Part shown: piece by piece, positions 31,881 to 40,190 of the stretch
How positions within the stretch are numbered: the first letter of the stretch is position 1
Layout of the letters: every line of letters starts with the position of its first letter
Source: Paraburkholderia sp. PGU19
GTDB lineage: Bacteria > Pseudomonadota > Gammaproteobacteria > Burkholderiales > Burkholderiaceae
DNA length: 64,000 nt
Assembly (NCBI RefSeq): GCF_013426915.1
Contig: NZ_AP023179.1
Coordinates: 1,116,001-1,180,000, forward strand
Direction of reading: 5' to 3'
Position numbers and translations under genes: made by a program
The notes under the pieces: generated by a model
Database searches by the model: none
What the model saw: the letters and a program-made list of their open reading frames with translations, nothing else
Told to the model about the DNA's origin: nothing

Positions 31881-33194
31881 ATGAACATCATCTGGGCGCG
31901 CTCCCTGGTATCGCTTGTGCTCCTCGCTGTGCTATGCGTGGCAGTCGCTGTTTTCGTCAGCACCAAGGCGGCGTTGACGCTCGCCGTGCTCGCGCTGCTC
32001 GCGCAAGGCATTTTCAGCACGTTTCACAAGCAGCGCTTGTGGCGTCTGCTCGACGCGCCTGTGTATGGCGAGGTGCCGAGCGCGCCGGGCATCTGGGGCG
32101 AAATCTACTACCGGCTGCACAAGCTCGCGAAGCGCTGGCACGCGCAGGTGCGCCAGGTCGAGCAGCAGCACTCGCGCTTCATTCAGGCGATCCAGGCGTC
32201 GCCGAACGGTGTTGCGATGCTCGACGATCACGATCAGATCGAGTGGTGCAACGCGATCTCCGAAGAGCACTTCGGCCTCGATGCGAAACGCGATCTGCGC
32301 CAGCACATCACGCATCTCGTGCGTCATCCCGACTTCGTCCGCTACCTGAACTCGCATCACTATGAAGAGATGCTGATCATGCGCGGGATGGGCGACAAGC
32401 GGCAGAACGTGATTTCCGTGCAGGTGTTTCCGTACGGCGAGAATCGCAAGCTGGTGTTGTCGCAGGACATTACGGAGCTCGAACGCACCGACGCGATGCG
32501 CCGCGATTTTGTCGCGAATGTATCGCACGAGCTTAAGACGCCGTTGACCGTGTTGTCCGGTTTCCTCGAAACGATGCGTGAGTTGCCGCTCGACGAGAGC
32601 GAGCGCGTGCGGTATCTGGATCTGATGATGCAGCAGGCGCAGCGGATGCAGCATATCGTCAGTGATTTGCTGGTGCTCGCGACGTTGGAAGGCGATAACA
32701 AGCCGCCGAGCAGCCAGATGGTCGATATGCGTGCAGTGGTGCGGCATTTGCAGGACGATGCGCAGAGTCTTTCTGGCGGATGTCACCGGATTTCGTTCGA
32801 TGCCGACGAGGCGCTTACTGTGACGGGCGTCGAGACTGAGATACTCAGCGCGTTTGGCAATCTCGTTACGAATGCGATTCGGTATACGCCTGACGGCGGG
32901 TCGATTAGTGTGAGCTGGCATGCTCAGAGTGGGCAGGCCACGTTTTGTGTGACCGATAGCGGGCTCGGGATTCCTGCTGCGGATATTCCACGGTTGACTG
33001 AGCGGTTTTATCGCGTTGATCGGAGTCGGTCCAGGGATACCGGGGGCACCGGGCTTGGGCTGGCTATCGTCAAGCATGTGCTGCAGCGGCATGATGCGCA
33101 GCTCGAGGTTAAGAGCGAGGAAGGGCGGGGGAGTGTGTTCACCGTGCGGTTTCCTGTGGCGCGGACTGCGCGGTTGCAGTCGACTGCGGCGTAA
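31881..33194 (+). CDS. phoR: Phosphate regulon sensor histidine kinase PhoR
   Basis: 437 residues. Two close helices anchor the N-terminus (WARSLVSLVLLAVLCVAVAVFVSTKAALTLAVLALLAQGIF) with almost no periplasmic part. A charged linker (about 45-85) and a PAS domain (about 90-200) follow. The H-box is DFVANVSHELKTPLTVLSGF. The ATPase boxes are NLVTNAIRYTPDGGSI, VTDSGLGIP and DTGGTGLGLAIVKH. ATG 31881 follows CAGGAA. In the last 350 nt the third codon positions change from mostly C to mostly G or T, and a large palindrome begins just after the stop. Confidence 0.96.
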   Translation: MNIIWARSLVSLVLLAVLCVAVAVFVSTKAALTLAVLALLAQGIFSTFHKQRLWRLLDAPVYGEVPSAPGIWGEIYYRLHKLAKRWHAQVRQVEQQHSRFIQAIQASPNGVAMLDDHDQIEWCNAISEEHFGLDAKRDLRQHITHLVRHPDFVRYLNSHHYEEMLIMRGMGDKRQNVISVQVFPYGENRKLVLSQDITELERTDAMRRDFVANVSHELKTPLTVLSGFLETMRELPLDESERVRYLDLMMQQAQRMQHIVSDLLVLATLEGDNKPPSSQMVDMRAVVRHLQDDAQSLSGGCHRISFDADEALTVTGVETEILSAFGNLVTNAIRYTPDGGSISVSWHAQSGQATFCVTDSGLGIPAADIPRLTERFYRVDRSRSRDTGGTGLGLAIVKHVLQRHDAQLEVKSEEGRGSVFTVRFPVARTARLQSTAA

Positions 33195-33243
33195 GGGTTT
33201 GGTTTTTGCGTTTTGTCTGTGACGCTGTTTGGTTTTTTTTGGA

Positions 33244-33912
33244 TTTTCGCTGGCATCCGCGTTTTGTTAGCTTGCTTCACGCGTTGCCCCTGTGCGGGGC
33301 GGCACCTACTTTTCTTTGCCGCCGCAAAGAAAAGTAGGCAAAAGAAAGCGGCTAACACCGCCAGTTCTTCTGCCTGCCTGAGGGCCCCCAACCGGGCCTT
33401 ACGCTTCACACGGCAATCACGTGACCCACGTTCGTTGCCAGCGCTCTTGCGGTGCGCCTCACCCGCTTCGCGCGCCCGCGTCGTCACATGCCGGCCCAGA
33501 CAATCTACGGCCGCCCAGGTGGCAAACTGTGTGTAGGCCGTAGCGCCACACACGCCTCACTCCGGACCGATAGCGCAGGCGTTCCACCCTGTAAGAGCGT
33601 CAGGCTATACGCCGCGACAACCTACACACAGTTTGCCACCTGGGCGGCGCAAACCATTCGCTGCCGCTAGCCCTTGTGTGGGTGTTTGAAGTGGGTGAGG
33701 CGTTCATTCGAAGCGTTGGCAACACACGCGAACAAGGACGTTGGCGTGTGAAGCGTAAGACCCTTTGGGGGCCCTCAGGCAAGAAGAAATGTTGGCGGTG
33801 TGAGCCGCTTTCTTTTGCCTACTTTTCTTTGCGGCGGCAAAGAAAAGTAGGTGCCGCCCCGCACAGGGGCGACGCGTGAAGCAAGCTAACAAATCGCGGA
33901 TGCCAGCGAAAT
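33244..33912. repeat. 669-bp palindromic intergenic element, copy 1
   Basis: One giant imperfect palindrome centred near 33578. Its outer arms match almost base for base (33244-33363 against 33793-33912). Each arm holds a perfect 15-bp hairpin with a 4-nt loop (33305-33338 and 33818-33851). A perfect 28-bp inner pair (33510-33537 with 33621-33648) encloses an 83-nt loop. The segments between are also inverted but more diverged. T-rich flanks extend the symmetry to about 33206 and 33950. It lies between the convergent genes phoR and the adhesin, and copy 2 has the same plan. Frames inside are open by chance of symmetry and are not called genes. Confidence 0.95.
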
Positions 33913-34056
33913 TCCAAAAAAACCCGAAAAGCGTCGCAGACAGAAAACCGCGCCCAACAACAAAAAAAGCCCAGCTCGCTGTCACCAGCAAACCGGGCTT
34001 CATACTACCGGAACATCAGCGCCTGAAACCTCCAGCGCTCATCCGACGCATTCGGA

Positions 34057-37000
34057 TCAGAACTCATACCCAACCTGAGCGCGAACCCCTGCATCGCCCG
34101 TCGACGTCACCGACACTGCGCCATTGACCAGCCACTTGCTATTCCGCGAGCGATAGGTCGCGCCGACACCCAGCGCCGCGCCGCTCTTATACGAGCCGGC
34201 ACCTGCGGCGACAACCGTGTTGCCTGGCTGCGAAGGCGTCATGTTCGGCATGCCGCTGCCCATCGTCACGCTGCTGTAGCTGACGGAATCGTCTGCGTTG
34301 CTGTCGTAGGTGACGGCCGCTTTCGCCGCACCGTCCGTGCCGACGAGACCCGTCGCCTTCAGTTGTGCGACGTTGACGGCATCCGTATCGGCCGTACCCG
34401 CCGCCACGTTCGTGATCTGCCGTTCGGCGCCTGCCGAGCCTACGGAAACCGAGTTTGCACGGTTAGCAACCGAGTTCGAGCCGAGTGCGACCGAGTTGGC
34501 GGCCGTTGCCACGGCAGCGCCGCCGATCGCCACCGATTCGCTACCCATCGCCTGCGAGTCCGCCAGCATCGAGTTCGTGTGGAAGTACTTGATGCCCATT
34601 CCGCCGCCGGTGATGTCGCTCAACGCGGTGTTGATGCTGCTGATGTCCGACGCGTTCTGCGTGGTGCGGGCGTCGATACTGGTGATTGCGCCGGCGATGC
34701 CGTTCATCGTCGTGCCGCCGATCACATAGCTCGGTGCCGAGATCGAGCCGTCGCTATTGACCGTCGAGCCGCCGCCGATCGCGTTTGCCGTCGAGTTCGC
34801 CAGGCTGTAAAGCTGCGAGCCGTTGACGGCGTCGACGCTCGATGCGCTCACGTCGCCAGCGAGTACGCCCGTCAGTTTGCGCGCGCCCGCTGTGCCGGCG
34901 AAGTCGACGATCGTGCCGTCGGTGGTCTTTGCGACCGTGATGTTGCGAGTCGTTGCGTCTTGCTGAACGAGGCCGAATTCGCCGTTGTTGATCGACGTCG
35001 TCAGGTTGGTGACATCGTTCGCCAGTTGCGTGGTGCGCGCATCGATATTGGTGACTGCGCCGCCGATGCTGTTGACCGTCGCGCCGCCGATCACGTAGCT
35101 CGGTGCCGAGATCGAGCCGTCGCTGTTGACCGTCGAGCCGCCGCCGATCGCGCTAGCCGTCGAACTCGCAAGGTTGAAGAGTTGCGAGCCGTTGACTGCG
35201 TCGACGCTCGATGCGCTCACATTGCCAGCGAGTACGCCCGTCAGCTTGCGCGCGCCAGCCGTGCCGGCGAAGTCGACGATCGTGCCGTCGGTGGTTTTCG
35301 CGACAGTGATGTTGCGGGTCGTGTCGTCCTGTTGGACGAGGCCGAGTTCGCCGCTGTTGATCGCCGTGGTCAAGTTGGTGATATCGCTCGACATTTGCGT
35401 GGTGCGGGCGTCGAGATTGGTGACGTCGCTGGCGATTTGCGTGGTGCGCGCATCGATGGTGGTGATGTCGTTCGAGTTCTGCGTGGTGCGCGCATCAATG
35501 GTGGTGATGTCGTTCGAGTTCTGCGTGGTACGCGCATCGATGTTGGTGATCGCGCCGGCGATGCTGTTCATCGTCGTGCCGCCGATCACGTAGCTGGGTG
35601 CTGAGATCGAGCCGTCGCTGTTGACGGTCGAGCCGCCGCCGATCGCGCTGGCCGTCGAGTTCGCCAGGCTGTAAAGCTGCGAGCCGTTGACTGCATCGGC
35701 GCTCGATGCGCTTACGTCGCCAGCGAGCACGCCCGTCAGCTTGCGTGCGCCGGCAGTGCCGGTGAAGTCGACGATCGTGCCGTCCGTGGCCTTCGCGACG
35801 GTGATGTTGCGGGTCGTATCGTCCTGTTGGACGAGGCCGAGTTCGCCGCTGTTGATCGCCGTGGTCAGGTTGGTGATATCACTCGAATTCTGCGTAGTGC
35901 GCGCGTCGATATTGGTGATACTGCTCGCGTTCTGTGTGGTGCGTGCGTCGATGTTGCTGATCGCGCCAGCCACGTTGTTGATGGTGCTTCCACCCACTAC
36001 ATGCGTCGGGTTCGTGATCGCACCCGTTGTCGAGTTGTAGGTCGAGCCGCCGCCTAGCGCTGCCGCTGTCGCCGCGCCCTGTGCGTTGACCTTCGCAGCT
36101 TCTGACTGCAACTGGCTCACGTTCACCGCGTCCGTCGCTGCGGAAACGGCCGCCACGTTTGTGACGCGCCGTTCCTTGCCCGCCGAACCGACCGACACTT
36201 CGCCGTTGGCCGCCGACGCCGTGCCCGACAGCGTGCCCGAGCCGGGGTTGTATCCGGCTGCGCCCAGATTCGCCGTCGTGGTCGAATTCGCGCCCAGTGC
36301 TACCGAGTTGGATGCCGTTGCGGTCGCGTTAAAGCCCAGAGCGACCACGTTGGCAGCCGCTGCCGTGGCTTGGTTGCCAATCGCCAGAGCATTTGTGGCA
36401 TTCAAAGACCGGCTCAATCGCCCAATCGATATCGCAGAGTCTGAGTTTGCGTCAGATTTCGACTGGGTGCCGATCGCGATGGCGTCAGAAGCGGAGGCGG
36501 TCGACTTTGCTCCCATAACGAACGTGTTTTGTTGCGCAGCGCTCGTGTTGTAGCCGATAGCAGTAGCATACAGACCCGCGGCGTTTGCACCGGGGCCAAT
36601 TGCTGTTGACAATGAACCGGACGATTGCGCATTTAGTCCGAATGCTTGCGAACTGCCGCCGCTTGCCGTCGCACCGCTTCCGATCGCAATGGTAAATCCA
36701 TTCGACGCCTGCGCGGACGGTCCGACTGCGACCGAACCATTTCCCGATGCCAGCGAGTCCGGCGCCGTCGAATTCGTGTGGAAGTATTTGATGCCAGCGC
36801 CACCGTTGGTGATATTGTTGACCTTCGCATCTACCGACATCAGCTGGCTCAGGTTCACAGCATCGGTCGGATTCAGACCTGCAGCCACGTTCGTAATGCG
36901 ACGCTCGGCGCCCGCCTGACCAATCGACACTTCCCCCGCTGCTGTCGCTGCCGAAATTGCCGTGCCGCCAACGGGCGCAAAACCAGCCGTACCGAGCGTG

Positions 37001-37482
37001 GTCGAGTTCGCCACCGAGTTCGCGCCCAGCGCCACCGAATTAGCCGTCGCCGCCGTCGCGCCGGCGCCTACCGCCGTCGACATCGAGCCTGCGTAGCTCG
37101 CCCCGCCCACGGCAACGCCGCCGTCCGTCGCGCTGGCCGAGTCACCCACGGCGACCGTTCCGTCAACGTTCGGCGTTGCGCCGGAGAGATTGTTTGCAGA
37201 AGCGTTTTGGCCAATCGCCACGGCCGCCTTGCCGCCTGCGGCGTTCGTCGTTTGAGCGCCGCTGCCGTACGCGATGTCAGCAGCGATTCCGCCGAGCGTC
37301 GAGCCACCGTCCAGCGCCCCTGCGTGCGCCGCACCCGCCACGCCGCCGAGCGTCAGCAGCGTTGCGCAGGTCAGCGCACGCATGCCGCTGCGGGCCGATT
37401 TGCCCTTGGCCCTGGCGGTTTCGGCTGCGGCGATAAACGTACCCGTCTTTGCGCACCAAACGTTTCGGTAAGTCTTGTTCAT
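34057..37482 (-). CDS. Trimeric autotransporter adhesin (YadA/Hia type)
   Basis: 1141 residues. It begins with an extended signal peptide region (MNKTYRNVWCAKTGTFIAAAETARAKGK) and a signal sequence ending GVAGAAHAG. A head of YadA-like repeats follows (NSVALGANSVA, SVAVGPSAQASNGFTIAIGSGA, TAIGPGANAAGLYATAIGYNTSA). Neck modules of the RRITNVAAGLNPTDAVNLSQL type recur three times. The stalk has 14-residue coiled-coil repeats (NIDARTTQNSNDIT) and three near-identical blocks containing LGLVQQDDTTRNITVAKTTDGTIVDFAGTAGARKLTGVLAG. The C-terminal beta-barrel anchor ends LNGAVSVTSTGDAGVRAQVGYEF-like. It is a surface adhesin that exports itself. Repeated DNA makes it prone to length change. Confidence 0.95.
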   Translation of the reverse strand: MNKTYRNVWCAKTGTFIAAAETARAKGKSARSGMRALTCATLLTLGGVAGAAHAGALDGGSTLGGIAADIAYGSGAQTTNAAGGKAAVAIGQNASANNLSGATPNVDGTVAVGDSASATDGGVAVGGASYAGSMSTAVGAGATAATANSVALGANSVANSTTLGTAGFAPVGGTAISAATAAGEVSIGQAGAERRITNVAAGLNPTDAVNLSQLMSVDAKVNNITNGGAGIKYFHTNSTAPDSLASGNGSVAVGPSAQASNGFTIAIGSGATASGGSSQAFGLNAQSSGSLSTAIGPGANAAGLYATAIGYNTSAAQQNTFVMGAKSTASASDAIAIGTQSKSDANSDSAISIGRLSRSLNATNALAIGNQATAAAANVVALGFNATATASNSVALGANSTTTANLGAAGYNPGSGTLSGTASAANGEVSVGSAGKERRVTNVAAVSAATDAVNVSQLQSEAAKVNAQGAATAAALGGGSTYNSTTGAITNPTHVVGGSTINNVAGAISNIDARTTQNASSITNIDARTTQNSSDITNLTTAINSGELGLVQQDDTTRNITVAKATDGTIVDFTGTAGARKLTGVLAGDVSASSADAVNGSQLYSLANSTASAIGGGSTVNSDGSISAPSYVIGGTTMNSIAGAITNIDARTTQNSNDITTIDARTTQNSNDITTIDARTTQIASDVTNLDARTTQMSSDITNLTTAINSGELGLVQQDDTTRNITVAKTTDGTIVDFAGTAGARKLTGVLAGNVSASSVDAVNGSQLFNLASSTASAIGGGSTVNSDGSISAPSYVIGGATVNSIGGAVTNIDARTTQLANDVTNLTTSINNGEFGLVQQDATTRNITVAKTTDGTIVDFAGTAGARKLTGVLAGDVSASSVDAVNGSQLYSLANSTANAIGGGSTVNSDGSISAPSYVIGGTTMNGIAGAITSIDARTTQNASDISSINTALSDITGGGMGIKYFHTNSMLADSQAMGSESVAIGGAAVATAANSVALGSNSVANRANSVSVGSAGAERQITNVAAGTADTDAVNVAQLKATGLVGTDGAAKAAVTYDSNADDSVSYSSVTMGSGMPNMTPSQPGNTVVAAGAGSYKSGAALGVGATYRSRNSKWLVNGAVSVTSTGDAGVRAQVGYEF
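35377..35555 (-). repeat. Tandem 42-bp repeats in the adhesin stalk
   Basis: Four to five 42-bp units encode 14-residue steps (two heptads) of the NSNDITTIDARTTQ type; two neighbouring units are almost identical at DNA level. A separate longer block around 34718, 35089 and 35579 is repeated three times with few differences. Confidence 0.8.
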
Positions 37483-37791
37483 GGAAAACTCGTCAGCAAA
37501 TAAATTTAGGATAACGATCTATAATTTTGAGATTTGCGAACAAAGCGATGCCGCACATGCGTGCATGAATCTGCTGCTATCTCGATAGCCGTGAATGTCG
37601 AGTGCTCGTGGGTTTTCGGGGTGTTCCGCGAACCAGCAACGAGTTCGTTTCGATGTCTCTTAATTTATTTGAGATGAGTCTTTGCTTTAATGAGACAACT
37701 CTTAATTTGGTGAGGCGGGTCGGGTGTCTTGGAATTTGCCGGGTGTGCTGTATTTGTCTGATTTTTTGACGAAACGCAGCGTGAATTCCCC
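37483..37791. other. Upstream region of the adhesin gene
   Basis: About 310 nt, richer in A and T than its surroundings, without a convincing gene. It should hold the adhesin promoter; a TATAGA-like -10 on the minus strand lies near 37520. A minus-strand frame covering most of it runs through the ppk1 terminator and is rejected. Confidence 0.4.
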
Positions 37792-37831
37792 AAAAAAAAC
37801 ACCACAGCGTCGTCACCGACGTCTGGGGTGT
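37792..37831 (-). terminator. Terminator of ppk1
   Basis: In the minus sense an interrupted stem of about 12 pairs (37799-37831, GACG loop region) is followed by eight T residues (the A-run 37792-37799). It lies 20 nt after the ppk1 stop. Confidence 0.85.
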
Positions 37832-37851
37832 CTGTATTCGGAAGAGGGGGA

Positions 37852-39915
37852 TTAGGAGCAGAACTTCGTCAGCAAGCTCATCTGCGCATTGCGCGACGAT
37901 TTCCCCGGCCTGCGCCGGCGATAGTGCCCATCGCTCTGCATCAGCCACGCGGCCTGGTTGTCACCGAGAAACGCCGACAGTCCTTCCGCAATCACGCGGC
38001 GCTTCAACCGCCGGTTGTTGATCGGAAACGCGACTTCGACGCGGCGGAAGAAATTGCGATCCATCCAGTCCGCGCTCGACAGATAAACCTGCTCGCGGCC
38101 GTTGTCATGGAAATAGAAGATGCGGTGATGCTCGAGGAACCGCCCGACGATCGAGCGCACGGTAATGTTCTCCGACAGCCCCTCGACGCCCGGCTGCAAC
38201 GCGCACACGCCGCGCACGATCAGATCGATCTTCACGCCCGCCTGCGACGCCTCGTACAGTTCCGCAATAACGGTCGGTTCGAGCAGAGCATTCATCTTCG
38301 CGACGATCCGCGCGCGCTTGCCCGCACGCGCATGCTCTGCCTCCGCACGAATCGCGTCGACGATCCGCGGATGCAACGTGAACGGCGACTGCCAAAACTC
38401 GTGCAACGGCAACTCGCCGCCGATCCCCGTCAATTGCTGGAACACGTGATGCACGTCTTCGCAGATCTTCTGGTCGGCCGTCATCAGGCCGAAGTCGGTA
38501 TAAAGGCGGGCCGTGCGCGGATGATAGTTACCCGTGCCCAAGTGCGCGTAGCGCTTCAGGATCGATTTACCGCCTTCCGACACGCGGCGCACGATCAGCA
38601 TCATCTTGGCGTGGCACTTGTGGCCGACCACGCCGTACACGACATGCGCGCCGACGGCTTCCAGTTGCGACGCCCAGTTGATGTTCGTCTCTTCGTCGAA
38701 GCGCGCGAGCAGTTCGACGACGACCGTCACTTCCTTGCCGTTGCGCGCGGCCTGCATCAGCGCGTCCATCAGCGGCGAATCGGTGCCCGTGCGATAAATG
38801 GTCTGCTTGATCGCAACGACGTTCGGATCCTTCGCCGCCTGCAGCAGCAATTCGAGCACCGGTTGAAAACTCTCGTACGGATGATGCAGCAGCACGTCGC
38901 CCTGATCGATCACGTCGAACAGACTCGTGCTGTTGGCGATCTGCGGCGGCGTCGCGGGAATGTGCGGAACGAACTTCAGATCGGGCCGGTCGACCATCTC
39001 AGGCAACTGCATCAGCCGCACGAGGTTCACCGGGCCATCGACGAAGTAGCAATCCTTCTGCGACAGACCGCTTTCGTCGAGCAGGCGCCGCATCAGATGC
39101 GCGGGCGTTCCCGCCGACATCTCGAGCCGCACCGCATTGCCGAGATGCCGCGCGGGCAGTTCGCCCTGCAGCGCGACGCGCAGGTTCGTGATTTCGTCTT
39201 CGTCGACGAACAGCTCGCTGTTGCGCGTGATGCGGAACTGGTTGCAACTGCGCACGGCGAGATTCGGAAACAGCTCACCGACAAACCGTTGCAGCAGCGA
39301 ACTGAGCAGGACGAAGCCATGCGGATAGCCGGACAGGTCCTGCGGCATGCGCACGAGACGCGGCAGTGCGCGCGGCGCCTGCACGATGCCCATCACGGCC
39401 TGACGGCCGAACGCATCCTTGCCTTCCAGTTCGACGACGAAGTTCAGGCTCTTGTTCAGCACGCGCGGGAACGGATGCGCGGGGTCGAGGCCGATCGGCG
39501 TCAGGACGGGCAGCAGTTCATTGACGAAGTAGTCGCGCGCCCATTGCGTCTGCGCCTCGTTCCACGCTTCCGTGCCGTGAAAATAGATGCCTTCGTCTTC
39601 CAGCGCGGGCAGCACGGTGTCCTGCAGCATCGTGTACTGTCGATGCACGAGCTTCTGCGCGCGTTCGACGACGAGATCGTAGCAATGCTGCAGCGACATG
39701 CCATCGGGCGACAGCGCGCCGGGGTTGTCGCGCATCTGTTCCTGAAGACCGGCCATGCGGACTTCGAAGAATTCGTCGAGATTGCTGCTCGTGATGCAGA
39801 TGAAGCGTAAGCGTTCGAGTAGCGGAACAGCAGGGTCAGCGGCCTGTGCGAGCACGCGTTCGTTGAACCCCAGAATGCCCAGCTCGCGGTTCAGAAGAGG
39901 ATAGCGGTTGGACAT
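37852..39915 (-). CDS. ppk: Polyphosphate kinase 1
   Basis: 687 residues, the usual PPK1 length. It makes polyphosphate from ATP. The N and H domains start NRELGILGFNERVLAQAADPAVPLLERLRFICITSSNLDEFFEVRMA. The catalytic C1/C2 region has GHKCHAKMMLIVRR and YAHLGTGNYHPRTARLYTDFGLMTAD, and the phosphohistidine region. ATG 39915 gives MSNRYPLLNRELG; an open frame upstream crosses the promoter and is not used. It is divergent from ppx, with a Pho box in the 275-nt gap on its side. Confidence 0.96.
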   Translation of the reverse strand: MSNRYPLLNRELGILGFNERVLAQAADPAVPLLERLRFICITSSNLDEFFEVRMAGLQEQMRDNPGALSPDGMSLQHCYDLVVERAQKLVHRQYTMLQDTVLPALEDEGIYFHGTEAWNEAQTQWARDYFVNELLPVLTPIGLDPAHPFPRVLNKSLNFVVELEGKDAFGRQAVMGIVQAPRALPRLVRMPQDLSGYPHGFVLLSSLLQRFVGELFPNLAVRSCNQFRITRNSELFVDEDEITNLRVALQGELPARHLGNAVRLEMSAGTPAHLMRRLLDESGLSQKDCYFVDGPVNLVRLMQLPEMVDRPDLKFVPHIPATPPQIANSTSLFDVIDQGDVLLHHPYESFQPVLELLLQAAKDPNVVAIKQTIYRTGTDSPLMDALMQAARNGKEVTVVVELLARFDEETNINWASQLEAVGAHVVYGVVGHKCHAKMMLIVRRVSEGGKSILKRYAHLGTGNYHPRTARLYTDFGLMTADQKICEDVHHVFQQLTGIGGELPLHEFWQSPFTLHPRIVDAIRAEAEHARAGKRARIVAKMNALLEPTVIAELYEASQAGVKIDLIVRGVCALQPGVEGLSENITVRSIVGRFLEHHRIFYFHDNGREQVYLSSADWMDRNFFRRVEVAFPINNRRLKRRVIAEGLSAFLGDNQAAWLMQSDGHYRRRRPGKSSRNAQMSLLTKFCS

Positions 39916-39967
39916 CGGTGGTGAGAATGAAATGTCGGGAGGTGACTCGAAGGGACGCTCGGAAATT

Positions 39968-39985
39968 CTCACAGTATGATGACAG
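39968..39985 (-). promoter_or_regulatory. Pho box upstream of ppk1
   Basis: On the minus strand CTGTCAT (39985-39979) and CTGTGAG (39974-39968) are direct heptamers with 11-nt period, the PhoB arrangement; by eye 14 of 18 positions agree with the consensus. Further half-sites (ATTTCAT, AGTCAT) continue upstream to about 40000. It is 53 nt before the ppk1 start. Confidence 0.7.
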
Positions 39986-40190
39986 TTGCATGAAATGACT
40001 TTTGTCATGATTTTACGCTTTTGCCGCGTCGTGTCGTAAATATGACGCAGCCATGTGTGACGATATCGCTCGACAATGGCGGAGGTGACAGCGTAATGAC
40101 GACTACGCTTAAAATGGCGCTTTTGAACAACGCGCCAACGAAGGCTCCCCGCATGGGGCTTTCCCCGCGCGCACAAGGTCCTCACACCCG

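Noticed and set aside
33213..33536. Frames in the palindromes giving LLFFAAAKKSRQKKAA-type peptides
   Set aside because: The same peptide arises from each 15-bp hairpin in both orientations and both copies; it is a by-product of repeat symmetry, with no ribosome sites.
37828..39810. 660-codon plus-strand frame opposite ppk1
   Set aside because: Shadow frame; ppk1 has every expected motif and its own terminator.
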